Assembly (NCBI GenBank): GCA_015055975.1
Contig: SVHF01000010.1
Coordinates: 1 to 51,680, forward strand
Length of the DNA stretch: 51,680 nucleotides
Reading direction: 5' to 3'
From: Clostridiales bacterium
Lineage (GTDB): Bacteria; Bacillota; Clostridia; Christensenellales; UBA3700
Part shown: positions 33,384-44,046 of the stretch, one piece after another
Numbering within the stretch: the stretch's first letter is position 1
How the letters are laid out: every line of letters begins with the position of its first letter
The notes under the pieces: generated by a model
What the model was told of the DNA's origin: nothing
What the model saw: only the letters and a program-made list of their open reading frames with translations
The model's database searches: none
Made by a program: the position numbers and the translations under genes

Positions 33384-35531
33384 ATGAATAAAAAAGTTTT
33401 AATATTGTTAACATTAATCGTTGTGGCAGTTTCTATGTTCGCATTTATGGGCTGTTCAAAAAACGATGATATAGGCGTTAACATTTTATCAAATCCAAAC
33501 TTCGAAGATTTAAGTTCATCAGGAAAAGAAACAAATTGGATAGTTTCAGATGCTTCAACTGTTTCTTTCGTTTATAACACACATGATGACTCATACGATC
33601 CAAAGCTTGGCAATTATTATGTTAAGTTCAACGTAGCAGGGGCGTATCAATACGTAACTCAAACTGTATCTTTAAAGAAGAATGCTCAATATATGGTTAC
33701 TGCATATATCAAAGTATCTTCAGTTACTCCAACAGGAGAAATCGGTTTTAGAATTGGTTTTGAAACAGAAGATGAAGAGTTTAAAGGATTCAACAGAATT
33801 ACAACAACAGATGATGAATGGACAACAATTACATATTATTTCACATCAAGCGAAAATGTAGATGCCAAATTCACAATCGGTGTAGGAAGCCCAAGCACAT
33901 CAGCATCAGCAGTAGCTTATGCAGATAATATTGTGCTTGCTCGTGTAGATGAAATTCCTCAAGCATATTTAGATGCAAATACAATTGAAGTTTTAAAATA
34001 TACAAAAAAATATAGTTTATCTAATGGCGGTTCAATTACTTTTGTAGTTTTAATGTCACTAGTTAGCTTATGTATAGCTGGCCTTGTATATTTCTTAATT
34101 GCTAAATCTCTAAAGCCAAAGACAAATGTTGTTGAGGCACCAAAAGAACATTCTAATTTATACAAGAAAATTAACGAAAAGATAGATCTTGAAAAAGTAA
34201 AGAGTGCATTGATGTCAGACTTTGCATTTTTTGTGTACATCTTATTTGGTTCATTAATTATTAGATTTATAGTTGCTGTATGCACATTTGGTATGACATC
34301 AAATATTGCAGCACTTGAGTCTTTAGGTGAATTAGGTAAATCTACAGGATTATTATCTTTCTATTCTATAAACGAATCAGCAACAACCCCAATTGGAGGA
34401 GTTGTAACATATACAGTTTTGGCAAACATCGCATCTTGGTTAAAGATAAAGAGTGCATCGCTTGGATACGCAATTTTAATGCGTCTTCCACAAATTCTTG
34501 CAGATATCATAGTTACATACATGATCTATACATTTGTAGCTACAAATAAGGATCAAAAGAATGCAGCTATCTATTCAGCATTCTATGCATTCATGCCAAT
34601 ATTCTTCTTCTTTACAAGTTTCTATGGCGCTATAGAGAGCATAGCTATTATGTTCTTAGTTGGCATGGCTCTTGCAATGTTAAAGAAAGATTACATCTTG
34701 CCACCACTTCTATATATGTGTGCATTATTATTTAGCAATTACGTGCTAATAATCTTCCCAGTAGTTTTAGCATATCAAGTAATTGGTGTAATTCAAGATA
34801 AGCAAACAATGTGGTACAATATCGCATCTGTTGCTATTTGTGTTGTAGTGTTCTACATGTTTGGATTCATAATGACATTCAACAGTGTAAAAGCAGGTCA
34901 AGGATTCGAATATTTTGCAAGAATCTATGATTCATTTGAAAACAACAAATTCTTATCTACAGACTCATTCAACATGTATGCAATATTTGGTGCAGCAAAT
35001 TCTAAGACAAGAACAACTCTAATTGAAGTTCTAAATTGGTTATTTGTGGCTGCTATGTCAGCTTGGCCAATCTTTGTATATTACAAGAATAGAAATAGAT
35101 TAGATTTGATTTTAAATATGGGATTAATGTTCATAGCATATGCGCTAATTGGTGCTGGATCAACAGTAGTTATCCTACCAATTGGTCTTGTGTTATTAAT
35201 GCTATATATCGCAATCGTTCCAGAAACAAGATTGTTTGCAAGCTTTGGAGCTTTAGCAACATTATCATTCTTGAACATTGCACAACTAGCATCACAAAGT
35301 GGATTTATCGCAAATATCACAGGTGCTACATATACACCATTTTTACATAACAGTGCATTCTTGATTGTGTTTAGTATTTTAACAGTACTTGCATTCTTCT
35401 ATTTGATTTATGTATCTATCGATGTAACATACTTCAATCAAGCAAACGAGATTGCGCCACTAGATGGTGGTTTTATAAAGCAAATAAAGAACATCTTTGT
35501 TAAATCAAAGGATGTTAAAAATCGTAAATAA
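33384..35531 (+). CDS. Polytopic membrane lipoprotein with N-terminal carbohydrate-binding-like domain, GT-C-like
   Basis: 715 residues. Signal peptide with lipobox FMGC (Cys about 25). Residues about 35-190 form a jelly-roll-like domain (NPNFEDLSSSGKETNWIVSD; QYVTQTVSLKKNAQYMVTAYIKV) typical of CBM4/9-type modules at the start of surface proteins. A first membrane helix at about 215-240 is followed by about ten more hydrophobic helices (275-690), with a loop pattern resembling GT-C glycosyltransferases or mannosyltransferase-like proteins (AIYSAFYAFMPIFFFFTSFYG). No clear catalytic D/E motif can be assigned by eye. A protein with both a lipid-anchored N-terminus and a polytopic C-terminus is odd. 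topA starts 8 nt later. Confidence 0.7.
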   Translation: MNKKVLILLTLIVVAVSMFAFMGCSKNDDIGVNILSNPNFEDLSSSGKETNWIVSDASTVSFVYNTHDDSYDPKLGNYYVKFNVAGAYQYVTQTVSLKKNAQYMVTAYIKVSSVTPTGEIGFRIGFETEDEEFKGFNRITTTDDEWTTITYYFTSSENVDAKFTIGVGSPSTSASAVAYADNIVLARVDEIPQAYLDANTIEVLKYTKKYSLSNGGSITFVVLMSLVSLCIAGLVYFLIAKSLKPKTNVVEAPKEHSNLYKKINEKIDLEKVKSALMSDFAFFVYILFGSLIIRFIVAVCTFGMTSNIAALESLGELGKSTGLLSFYSINESATTPIGGVVTYTVLANIASWLKIKSASLGYAILMRLPQILADIIVTYMIYTFVATNKDQKNAAIYSAFYAFMPIFFFFTSFYGAIESIAIMFLVGMALAMLKKDYILPPLLYMCALLFSNYVLIIFPVVLAYQVIGVIQDKQTMWYNIASVAICVVVFYMFGFIMTFNSVKAGQGFEYFARIYDSFENNKFLSTDSFNMYAIFGAANSKTRTTLIEVLNWLFVAAMSAWPIFVYYKNRNRLDLILNMGLMFIAYALIGAGSTVVILPIGLVLLMLYIAIVPETRLFASFGALATLSFLNIAQLASQSGFIANITGATYTPFLHNSAFLIVFSILTVLAFFYLIYVSIDVTYFNQANEIAPLDGGFIKQIKNIFVKSKDVKNRK

Positions 35532-35539
35532 GGACAGAC

Positions 35540-37630
35540 ATGGAATTAATTATTGTAGAATCTCCACATAAAGCAGTTACTATCTCTAAGTATTTAGGTA
35601 GAGGTTATAAGGTTATTGCGTCAAAAGGACACGTAAGAGATCTTCCAACCAATAGAACTGCTGTAGATATAGACAATAACTTCGCTCCAGAATATATCAT
35701 CAATCCAGATAAAGAAGCTGTAATTAAGATGATAAAAACAGAAGTTGCTAAAGCAGATAAAGTTTATCTTGCAGGCGACCCTGATAGAGAAGGAGAAGCT
35801 ATATCTTGGCACATCGCTGAAGTATGTGGAATTAAAGGAAAGAACATTCGTATCGAATTTAACGAAATTTCAAAACGTGCCGTTGAAAAAGCTATCGCTG
35901 AGCCAAGAGAAATCAATATGGACTTAGTAGATGCTCAACAAGCAAGACGTGTTTTGGATAGACTTGTAGGATACGAATTATCTCCTATTATCTCAAAGCT
36001 TATTCAACCAGGATTATCTGCTGGTCGTGTTCAATCAGTAGCTTTAAAGATGATAGTAGATAGAGAAAAAGAAATTAGAAATTTCAAGCCAGAAGAGTAT
36101 TGGCCAATTATTGCTCATTTATCTAAACAAGATAAAGCAAAGACACAAAAATGTGAATTGACAACAATTAATGGCAAGAAGGCAAAAGTTACCAACAAAG
36201 AAATGGCAGATAAAGTTATTGCCGAATCTAAGATGGGAACTTTTATGGTTGATGATGTAAAACGCGCTAAGTCTTATTCAAAAGCTCCAGCTCCATTTAC
36301 AACATCAACAATGCAACAAGAAGCTATTTCAAAATTGAATTTCTCAGCAGCTCAAGTTACAAAATGTGCTCAAGCTCTATATGAAGGTGTAGAAATCCAA
36401 GGAATGGGACAAATAGCGCTTGTTACATACATAAGAACAGACTCTGTTAGAGTTTCTTCTGAAGCTCAAAAAGAAGCGTTAGCATTCATTGGTGAAAAGT
36501 TTGGAAACGATTATGTTCCAGCAAAGCCAAACTTCTTTGCAACAAAGCAAGATGCTCAAGATGCGCACGAAGCAATTCGTCCAATTAACGTAGAACTTAC
36601 TCCAGAGTCTATCAAAGATAAAATGCCAAGAGATGATTGGAGATTATATAACTTAATCTACAATAGATTCTTAGCATCTCAAATGGCACCAGCAATCTAT
36701 GATACTTTAGATGTTTCAATCACATCAAAATATAACGATACAGCATATGGCTATAAGTTAAAGGGTAAAACTTGTGCATTCAAAGGCTTTACAGCAGCCT
36801 ATGCATCAGATGAAAAAGATAGTGCTAAAGAACTTCCAAATTATGAAGTAGGCGAGCAATTAGTTTGCCAAGATGTAACTGGCGAGCAAAAGTTCACAAA
36901 ACCATCTCCAAGATTTACTGATGGAACGGTTATTAAGGCAATGGAAGATAATGGCATTGGACGTCCATCTACATATGAAAAAACTGTATCTGTATTAGTT
37001 TTAAGAAAGTATGTAGAAAAGGTTAAAAACCCAGAAAACAAGAAGATGGAATTGGTTCCAACTGAACTTGGTGAAAAGGTTGTTGAAAAGCTAGTTGAAG
37101 GTTTCCCAACAATTATGGATACAAAGTTCACCGCAGCAATGGAAGATAAACTAGATGAAATCGCTGAAGGAAAGGAAAAGTGGTATAAAGTCTTGAAAGA
37201 CTTCTATCCAGATTTCCATAAGCAAGTTCTAAATGTTAGATTCTTTGGTAAGAAAGATCCAGCGCAAGAAAGCGATGTCATCTGTGACAAGTGTGGCGCT
37301 CGTATGATTATAAAGCAAGGAAAATTTGGAAAGTTCTTAGCTTGTCCAAACTTCCCAAGATGTCAAAATACAAAGCCATTTGAAGAACCTGTTGCAAAGT
37401 GTCCACAATGTGGAAGACCAGTTTATCAAAGAACTTCAAAGAAGGGTAAGCCATACTATACATGTTCAGGCTATCCAGAATGTAAGTTCATCGCTTGGGA
37501 TTTGCCAGCTCCAATATTGTGTCCAAAATGCAAAGGACCAATGAAGATTGTAGAAGATAAAGAAGGCAAGAAGAGTTATGTATGTACAAACAATGCATGC
37601 AAAACTGTAGTGGTGCCAGATGAAAATTAG
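35540..37630 (+). CDS. topA: DNA topoisomerase I
   Basis: 696 residues, type IA topoisomerase relaxing negative supercoils. TOPRIM domain: VESPHKAVTISKYLG (about 5-19) and the GDPDREGEAISWH acidic motif. Active-site Tyr in TYIRTDSVRVS (about 298-308), and PYxAxxP-equivalent residues around. Three C-terminal four-Cys zinc modules (CDKCGARM..., CPQCGRPV..., CPKCKGPM...). SD AAGGACAG. It overlaps trmFO by 11 nt, the common Firmicute pair. Confidence 0.97.
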   Translation: MELIIVESPHKAVTISKYLGRGYKVIASKGHVRDLPTNRTAVDIDNNFAPEYIINPDKEAVIKMIKTEVAKADKVYLAGDPDREGEAISWHIAEVCGIKGKNIRIEFNEISKRAVEKAIAEPREINMDLVDAQQARRVLDRLVGYELSPIISKLIQPGLSAGRVQSVALKMIVDREKEIRNFKPEEYWPIIAHLSKQDKAKTQKCELTTINGKKAKVTNKEMADKVIAESKMGTFMVDDVKRAKSYSKAPAPFTTSTMQQEAISKLNFSAAQVTKCAQALYEGVEIQGMGQIALVTYIRTDSVRVSSEAQKEALAFIGEKFGNDYVPAKPNFFATKQDAQDAHEAIRPINVELTPESIKDKMPRDDWRLYNLIYNRFLASQMAPAIYDTLDVSITSKYNDTAYGYKLKGKTCAFKGFTAAYASDEKDSAKELPNYEVGEQLVCQDVTGEQKFTKPSPRFTDGTVIKAMEDNGIGRPSTYEKTVSVLVLRKYVEKVKNPENKKMELVPTELGEKVVEKLVEGFPTIMDTKFTAAMEDKLDEIAEGKEKWYKVLKDFYPDFHKQVLNVRFFGKKDPAQESDVICDKCGARMIIKQGKFGKFLACPNFPRCQNTKPFEEPVAKCPQCGRPVYQRTSKKGKPYYTCSGYPECKFIAWDLPAPILCPKCKGPMKIVEDKEGKKSYVCTNNACKTVVVPDEN

Positions 37631-38918
37631 AGTAATTGGAGGTGGCCTTGCTGGATGTGAAGCTGCTTACCAACTTCTAAAATGTGGATATGAGGTTGAA
37701 CTATATGAGATGCGTGATGGCACAAAATCTACGCCAGCACACAAGACTCAAAATCTAGCAGAACTAGTTTGTTCAAACTCACTAAAAAGTATCGCAAATG
37801 ATACCGGTCATGGACTTTTAAAACTAGAGATGGGCAAGATAGGCTCGCTTTTATTGGATTGCGCCTATAAGTGCGCAGTGCCAGCAGGTGGCGCGCTTGC
37901 TGTAGATAGAGAGCTTTTCTCAAAGGAAGTAGAAACAAAACTTCAAGAATTTGAGAACTTGAAAATCATAAGAGAAGAAGTAACATCTATCGATGAATCA
38001 ATCCCAACGATTATTGCTTCAGGACCATTAACATCCGAAGCTTTATCTAAAGAGATAGATAAGATTCTTGGTCAAGAGAATTTAAACTTTTATGATGCAG
38101 TAGCTCCTATCGTTGATGAAAAATCAATTGATTTTTCAAAAGCATTTTTTGCAGCAAGATATGATAAAGGTGGCGATGACTATATTAATTGCCCAATGAA
38201 TAAGGAAGAATATCTAACATTCTATAGAGAGCTTGTAAACGCCGAAAAGGCAACGTTGCACGACTTTGATTTGAAGGTATTTGAACATTGTATGCCAATT
38301 GAAGTTATGGCAGCACGTGGCGAAGATACAATGCGTTTTGGACCACTTCGTCCAAAGGGCATAAGAAGACCAGGCTCTGATGAAAGATTCTACGCAGTTG
38401 TTCAATTGAGAAAAGAAAACAAAGAAGGAACAGCTTATAACATAGTAGGATTCCAAACAAACTTGAAGTTCCCAGAACAAAAGAGAGTTTTCTCCCTAAT
38501 TCCAGGACTTGAGAATGTCGAGATATTAAGATATGGGGTTATGCATAGAAATACATATATAAATGCGCCTAAAGTTCTAAATGAAGCTTTCCAATTAAAA
38601 GCACATAGGAACATTTTTATCGCAGGACAAATGAGTGGCGTTGAAGGTTATGTAGAATCTATGATGAGCGGGATGATTGCAGCTATAAATATGGATAGAT
38701 GGCTAAAAGGTGAGGATATACTAATCTTTCCAAAGGAGAGCATAATTGGGGCTCTTCAAAGACATTTAGTTGATGAATCGTGTGATTATCAACCAATGAA
38801 TGCAAATTTTGGTATCTTACCAGAATTGCAAAACCCACCTAAAGATAAAAAAGAAAGAAAGGCAGCTTATACAATTCGTTCTTTAGAACTTATAGATAAG
38901 ATGCTAAGTGAAAAATAA
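37620..38918 (+). CDS. trmFO: Methylenetetrahydrofolate-tRNA-(uracil-5)-methyltransferase TrmFO
   Basis: 432 residues. It is a folate- and FAD-dependent enzyme that makes m5U54 in the tRNA T-loop. FAD-binding GGGLAGCEAAYQLLKCG (about 7-23), CSNSLKS (the catalytic Cys region, about 51-57), and C-terminal FIAGQMSGVEGYVESMMSG. It uses methylene-THF, the product of SHMT (glyA at 42728). Its start lies inside topA. Confidence 0.96.
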   Translation: MKIRVIGGGLAGCEAAYQLLKCGYEVELYEMRDGTKSTPAHKTQNLAELVCSNSLKSIANDTGHGLLKLEMGKIGSLLLDCAYKCAVPAGGALAVDRELFSKEVETKLQEFENLKIIREEVTSIDESIPTIIASGPLTSEALSKEIDKILGQENLNFYDAVAPIVDEKSIDFSKAFFAARYDKGGDDYINCPMNKEEYLTFYRELVNAEKATLHDFDLKVFEHCMPIEVMAARGEDTMRFGPLRPKGIRRPGSDERFYAVVQLRKENKEGTAYNIVGFQTNLKFPEQKRVFSLIPGLENVEILRYGVMHRNTYINAPKVLNEAFQLKAHRNIFIAGQMSGVEGYVESMMSGMIAAINMDRWLKGEDILIFPKESIIGALQRHLVDESCDYQPMNANFGILPELQNPPKDKKERKAAYTIRSLELIDKMLSEK

Positions 38919-38928
38919 AGAGGCAGAT

Positions 38929-40185
38929 ATGATAAACATACCAAAGGGTACAAAAGACGTATTACCACAAGAATCATATAAGTGGCACTATGTTGAAAAC
39001 ACAGTAAGAAAGGTTGCTCTAGATTTCAATATTAAGGAAATCAGAACACCAACATTTGAGCACACAGAATTGTTCTTAAGAGGCGTTGGCGATACAACAG
39101 ATATCGTTAATAAGGAAATGTATACATTCAATGACAAGGGCGATAGATCAATGACTCTAAAGCCAGAAGGAACAGCAGGTGTTGCAAGAGCATTCATCGA
39201 GAATTCTTTATATGCAAACACTCAGCCAACAAAGATGTATTACATTACACCTGTATTTAGATATGAACGTCCTCAAGCTGGAAGATTACGTGAACACCAC
39301 CAATTTGGAATTGAATATTATGGTTCTGAATCATATATGGCAGACGTTGAAGTTATGTGCGTTGCTAAAACTATCTTTGATAGATTGGGCGTTAAAGACT
39401 TGGAACTAAACATTAACTCAATTGGATGTCCAGAATGTAGAAAGAAATATAACGAAGCTTTAAAGGCATATCTAAAAGATAATTTTGATAAGCTTTGCTC
39501 AACATGCAAAGAAAGATATGAGAAAAATCCATTACGTATTTTGGATTGTAAAGAAGAAGGCTGCAAAGCAATTACAGCTAAAGCTCCAATTATTTTAGAT
39601 TATCTTTGCGATGATTGTAAGCTTCACCACGAAAACGTTTTAAAAGAGCTAGATAAGTTGAATATCAAATATGTTGTAAATCCACATATCGTAAGAGGGT
39701 TGGATTATTACACAAGAACAGTATTTGAATTCGTTTCAACATCAATTGGCGCTCAAGGAACTGTATGCGGCGGTGGTAGATACAATAACCTTGTAGAACA
39801 AGTTGGAGGAAAGCCATGCCCAGCAGTTGGATTTGGTATGGGACTTGAAAGATTGATTTTAACACTTGAATCTCTTGGATTAAGTGTTGGTGAAGAAGAA
39901 GTTCCAACTTTATATATTGCATCACTATCTGAAAAGGCAAAGGATATGATAATGCCATTTGCTATGAATCTAAGACAAAACGGAATATCTGTTGAAATAG
40001 ATTTGATGGATAGAGCATTTAAAGGACAAATGAAATATGCAAACAAGATTGGCGCTAAATATTTGTTAGTTTTAGGCGATGATGAACTTCAAACAAACGA
40101 AGCAAAGATTAAAGATATGGCAAGCGGAGAAGAAACTCCAATTAAATTAAATGAGATATTAAAATTCTTTAGAATAGAGGCATAA
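38929..40185 (+). CDS. hisS: Histidyl-tRNA synthetase
   Basis: 418 residues from the ATG at 38929 (SD AGAGG; an in-frame GTG at 38908 lies in the end of trmFO and is rejected). Class II synthetase: motif 2 VFRYERPQAGRLREHHQFG, histidine motif LDYYTRTVFEF, motif 3 GFGMGLERL, and a C-terminal anticodon-binding domain. The LKPEGTAGVARAF segment is conserved. tRNA-His lies at 626-703. aspS follows after one base, a conserved pair. Confidence 0.97.
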   Translation: MINIPKGTKDVLPQESYKWHYVENTVRKVALDFNIKEIRTPTFEHTELFLRGVGDTTDIVNKEMYTFNDKGDRSMTLKPEGTAGVARAFIENSLYANTQPTKMYYITPVFRYERPQAGRLREHHQFGIEYYGSESYMADVEVMCVAKTIFDRLGVKDLELNINSIGCPECRKKYNEALKAYLKDNFDKLCSTCKERYEKNPLRILDCKEEGCKAITAKAPIILDYLCDDCKLHHENVLKELDKLNIKYVVNPHIVRGLDYYTRTVFEFVSTSIGAQGTVCGGGRYNNLVEQVGGKPCPAVGFGMGLERLILTLESLGLSVGEEEVPTLYIASLSEKAKDMIMPFAMNLRQNGISVEIDLMDRAFKGQMKYANKIGAKYLLVLGDDELQTNEAKIKDMASGEETPIKLNEILKFFRIEA

Positions 40186-40186
40186 A

Positions 40187-41977
40187 ATGGTAGATTTATT
40201 AGGATCAACAAAAAGAACACATAAGTGTGGCGAATTAAGAGGAACAGACATCGACAAAATAGTTACTGTCATGGGCTTTGTTTCAAAGTATAGAAACCTT
40301 GGTAATCTTTTATTTATTGACGTAAGAGATATATCTGGACTTGTTCAAGTATCTTTCGATGACCAAGTAGACAAGAAGGTTTTTGAAAAGGCAACAACAC
40401 TTCGTACAGAATATGTTGTAGCAATTACAGGTAAGGTTAGATCTAGAGGCGCAAACATCAATAAGAATTTGCCAACAGGAGAAATCGAAATTCTTGCAAC
40501 AGAATTAAAAATTCTTGCAGAAGCTGAGACAACTCCATTTGAAATTAAAGATGATGTAAAGGCTTCGGAAACTCTAAGATTGCAATACAGATACCTAGAT
40601 TTGAGAAGACCAGTTCTTCAACAAATCCTAGTTTTAAGAGATAAAATTACAAGAATTACAAGAAACTATTTAGCAGATCATGGATTTTTGGATATTGAAA
40701 CTCCATATCTTGGAAAATCAACTCCAGAAGGCGCTCGTGACTATTTAGTTCCATCAAGAGTTCATCCAGGTGAATTCTATGCGCTTCCTCAATCTCCACA
40801 ATTGTATAAGCAATTGTTGATGATTGCTGGTATGGATAGATATTACCAAATTGCTAAGTGCTTTAGAGACGAAGATTTACGTGCTAACCGTCAACCAGAA
40901 TTTACTCAAATCGATATGGAAATGAGTTATGTTGAATCTTGCGAAGACGTTATGGAAGTAGCTGAAGGATTAGTTAAAGCTATCTTTAGCGAATGCAAGG
41001 GTATTAAGTTTGACGGAAAGTTTAGAAGAATTACATGGAAAGAAGCTATGGAAAGATGGGGATCAGATAAGCCAGATACAAGATTTGGCCTTGAATTAAA
41101 TGATATATCTGATCTTGTAAAAAATAGCGCATTTTCAGTATTTGCAAATGCAGTTCAAGCAAACGGAGCCGTTAGAGCAATTAACGCAAAAGGCTTAGCT
41201 CCAAAGATGACAAGAAAGGATATGGATGCTTGTGGCGAATTCGTAAAATCTTATGGTGCTAAAGGACTTGCTTGGGCAATGGTTAAAGAAGAAGGTATTA
41301 CATCTTCATTCTTTAAATTCCTATCTGAGGAAGAAAAAGATGCCATCTTAAAGAAGCTAGACGCTCAAGTTGGCGACGTATTATTCTTTGTTGCTTCAGA
41401 TAAAAAGAAAGTTACATTTGATGCACTTGGTGCTTTAAGATGTGAACTTGCAAATAAATACGAATTATACGATAAATCACAATATGACTTCCTATGGGTT
41501 ACAGAATTCCCAATGTTCGAGTGGAGTGAAGAAGAACAACGTTTAGTTGCAATGCATCACCCATTCACGTCTCCAATGGTAGAAGATTTTGATTTATTAG
41601 ATAAAGACCCAATCAACGCTAGATCAAATGCATATGATATGGTAATTAATGGTCAAGAAGCTGGTGGTGGTTCTATAAGAATTCATAATCCAGAATTACA
41701 AAAGAAGATATTTAAACTAATTGGATTAACACAAGAACAAATTAAATCTAAGTTTGGATTCTTTGTTGATGCATTCAAATATGGTGCACCTCCTCATGGT
41801 GGTTTAGCATTTGGATTAGATAGAATGGTAATGCTTGTTTCTCAAAACGATAACATCAAAGATGTTATTGCATTCCCTAAGGTTCAAAATGCATCATGTC
41901 TTATGAGTGATGCTCCATCTGAAGTAGATCCACAACAACTAAAAGATCTAAAGATAGAATGTTCTCAAGAGAAATAG
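40187..41977 (+). CDS. aspS: Aspartyl-tRNA synthetase
   Basis: 596 residues, bacterial class IIb type. N-terminal OB-fold (VTVMGFVSKYRNLGNLLFIDVRD), motif 1 region ETPYLGKSTPEGARDYLVPSR, motif 2 AKCFRDEDLRANRQPEFTQID, a GAD insertion (about 290-410), and motif 3 GLAFGLDRMVML. Whether it is discriminating for Asp over Asn cannot be decided here. It overlaps the next gene by 19 nt. Confidence 0.96.
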   Translation: MVDLLGSTKRTHKCGELRGTDIDKIVTVMGFVSKYRNLGNLLFIDVRDISGLVQVSFDDQVDKKVFEKATTLRTEYVVAITGKVRSRGANINKNLPTGEIEILATELKILAEAETTPFEIKDDVKASETLRLQYRYLDLRRPVLQQILVLRDKITRITRNYLADHGFLDIETPYLGKSTPEGARDYLVPSRVHPGEFYALPQSPQLYKQLLMIAGMDRYYQIAKCFRDEDLRANRQPEFTQIDMEMSYVESCEDVMEVAEGLVKAIFSECKGIKFDGKFRRITWKEAMERWGSDKPDTRFGLELNDISDLVKNSAFSVFANAVQANGAVRAINAKGLAPKMTRKDMDACGEFVKSYGAKGLAWAMVKEEGITSSFFKFLSEEEKDAILKKLDAQVGDVLFFVASDKKKVTFDALGALRCELANKYELYDKSQYDFLWVTEFPMFEWSEEEQRLVAMHHPFTSPMVEDFDLLDKDPINARSNAYDMVINGQEAGGGSIRIHNPELQKKIFKLIGLTQEQIKSKFGFFVDAFKYGAPPHGGLAFGLDRMVMLVSQNDNIKDVIAFPKVQNASCLMSDAPSEVDPQQLKDLKIECSQEK

Positions 41978-42633
41978 GACTAATAGGCGAGGATAATTTT
42001 AAAAAATTACAAAGCAGCAAAGTAGCTGTTATCGGTGTTGGCGGAGTTGGAGGTTATGTTGTCGAAGCGTTAGTTAGAGCAGGCATTGGCAAACTAAAAA
42101 TTGTCGATGGAGATAAAGTTGAAGCCTCTAACATAAATAGACAAATAATCGCAACTCAAAAAACGCTTGGAATGTATAAAGTAGAGGCCTTCAAAGATAG
42201 GATTTTGGATATAAATCCAAATTGTATAATTGAAGCTTGTCCAGAATTTTATACAGCCGATAACAAAATAGACTTTGCTGATTTTGATTTTATAGTAGAT
42301 TGTATTGATTCAGTCAAAGACAAAATAGAACTAATTTTAGATGCTCAAAATGAAGCAATCCCAATTCTTAGCGCAATGGGCGCCGGATCAAGGATTGAAG
42401 GTTCGGATTTTGAGATTATTGACATCTATAAAACAGCAAATGATGGACTTGCAAAAAAGGTTCGTCATGAACTAAAGAAAAGAGGCATTAAAAAGCTTGA
42501 TGTATGTTGCGCTAAATTAGCGCCAATTAAGCAAGAGGGAACAGTTGGCTCGATGAGTTATGTTCCAGCGCTAGAAGGGGCTAAAATGGCCTCATATGTA
42601 ATAAATAAGCTTATAAGCAAAAAAGATTTTTAA
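41959..42633 (+). CDS. tcdA: E1-like enzyme, probable tRNA t6A dehydratase (TcdA/CsdL type)
   Basis: 224 residues, ThiF/MoeB/HesA superfamily. ATP-binding GVGGVGGYVVEALVRAGIG (about 25-43), VDGDKVEASNINRQI (about 48-62) and VDCIDSVKDK. TcdA-type proteins cyclise t6A37 to ct6A37 in ANN-reading tRNAs. It begins inside aspS, in line with the frequent aspS-tcdA adjacency. MoeB- or ThiF-like roles cannot be excluded, but no molybdopterin or thiamine genes are near. Confidence 0.85.
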   Translation: MFSREIGLIGEDNFKKLQSSKVAVIGVGGVGGYVVEALVRAGIGKLKIVDGDKVEASNINRQIIATQKTLGMYKVEAFKDRILDINPNCIIEACPEFYTADNKIDFADFDFIVDCIDSVKDKIELILDAQNEAIPILSAMGAGSRIEGSDFEIIDIYKTANDGLAKKVRHELKKRGIKKLDVCCAKLAPIKQEGTVGSMSYVPALEGAKMASYVINKLISKKDF

Positions 42634-42727
42634 TAATATTAAAATCTTATGTTATTTATTGGCGTTATTATTTACGCTTGTGTTATAGTATAAAACATAG
42701 AAAGAAAATAGTGGAAGGAGACTACCT

Positions 42728-43984
42728 ATGATAGATTTTAAAGTTATTAGCGAAACTGACCCAGAGTTAGTAGATGCTTTAGAAAAAGAGTTAAAAAGAC
42801 AACAAGACAACATTGAGCTTATTGCCAGTGAAAACATCGTTTCACCAGCTGTTATGGCAGCTATGGGCAGCCATCTTACAAACAAGTATGCTGAAGGATA
42901 TCCAGGCAAGAGATATTATGGCGGATGTCAATTCGTAGATATCGCAGAAGAACTTGCAAGACAAAGAGCATGCGAATTGTTTGGTGCAAAATTTGCTAAC
43001 GTTCAACCTCACTCAGGTGCAAATGCAAACTTAGCAGTATTCTTCGCTTTATTACAACCAGGCGACACAGTATTAAGTATGTCACTTGCCCATGGTGGAC
43101 ACTTATCTCATGGTAGCCCAGTTAATATTTCTGGTAAATATTTCAACATCGTTCCATACGGTGTAGATAAAGATACATGCACAATCAACTATGATGAAGT
43201 AGAAAGATTGGCTATAGAAAACAAGCCAAAGCTAATCTTAGCTGGTGCTTCTGCATACCCAAGAATAATTGACTTTGCAAGATTCAGAGCAATCGCAGAT
43301 AAAGTAGGCGCATATTTGATGGTAGATATGGCTCACATCGCAGGACTTGTTGCTGCAGGATGTCACCCAACACCAGTTGGAATTGCTGACGTTGTTACAA
43401 CAACAACTCACAAGACTCTACGTGGTCCAAGAGGCGGTTTAATCTTAACAAATGATGAAGAACTTTATCTAAAGATAAATAAGGCAATATTCCCAGGAAC
43501 ACAAGGTGGTCCTTTAATGCACATTATTGCTGCAAAAGCTGTAGCTTTAAAAGAAGCTTTATCTGAAGATTTCAAGGTATATCAACAACAAATTGTTAAG
43601 AACGCTAAAGTTCTTGCTGATGCATTAATGTCAAAGGGAATTGATCTTGTATCTGGCGGTACAGATAACCACTTAATGCTTATCGATTTAACAAAGAAGG
43701 GCAAGACAGGTAAAGAAATCGAAGCGCTTTTAGATAAGACTCATATCACAGCAAACAAGAATGCTATCCCATTTGATCCTCAAACACCATTCATTACAAG
43801 TGGTATAAGATTAGGAACTCCAGCCGTAACTTCAAGAGGGATGAAAGAAGAAGACATGCTAGTTATTGCTGATTGTATTGCAGATATTATCAATCGTGGT
43901 GAAGAGGCTGTTGCTGAATGTACAATTAAGGTTCAAAACCTTTGCAAGAAATATCCTCTATACGAAAACGATATTATAAGATAA
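42728..43984 (+). CDS. glyA: Serine hydroxymethyltransferase
   Basis: 418 residues, PLP enzyme interconverting serine plus THF with glycine plus methylene-THF. Seen: [16 protein letters not shown] (about 34-49), [30 protein letters not shown], the PLP-lysine motif [15 protein letters not shown] (about 219-233) and [26 protein letters not shown]. No glycine riboswitch is visible in the 94-nt upstream gap; a possible weak promoter (TATAGTATAA near 42690) lies there. Its product feeds TrmFO and the folate cycle with the 5-formyl-THF enzyme. Confidence 0.97.
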   Translation: MIDFKVISETDPELVDALEKELKRQQDNIELIASENIVSPAVMAAMGSHLTNKYAEGYPGKRYYGGCQFVDIAEELARQRACELFGAKFANVQPHSGANANLAVFFALLQPGDTVLSMSLAHGGHLSHGSPVNISGKYFNIVPYGVDKDTCTINYDEVERLAIENKPKLILAGASAYPRIIDFARFRAIADKVGAYLMVDMAHIAGLVAAGCHPTPVGIADVVTTTTHKTLRGPRGGLILTNDEELYLKINKAIFPGTQGGPLMHIIAAKAVALKEALSEDFKVYQQQIVKNAKVLADALMSKGIDLVSGGTDNHLMLIDLTKKGKTGKEIEALLDKTHITANKNAIPFDPQTPFITSGIRLGTPAVTSRGMKEEDMLVIADCIADIINRGEEAVAECTIKVQNLCKKYPLYENDIIR

Positions 43985-44013
43985 TAATAAATAATTAATC
44001 AATATTTAAAATT

Positions 44014-44046
44014 AACCTCCAAGGCGTAAAACTTTGGAGGTTTTTT
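44014..44046 (+). terminator. Terminator of glyA
   Basis: 9-bp perfect stem AACCTCCAA (44014-44022) with TTGGAGGTT (44034-44042), ending in a run of six T. Confidence 0.9.

Noticed and set aside
38800-40190. T-box for hisS/aspS
   Set aside because: The genes are packed with trmFO without an intergenic leader.
42634-42727. Glycine riboswitch or T-box before glyA
   Set aside because: The gap is only 94 nt, and neither conserved glycine-aptamer motifs nor a GTGGTACCGCG box is present.
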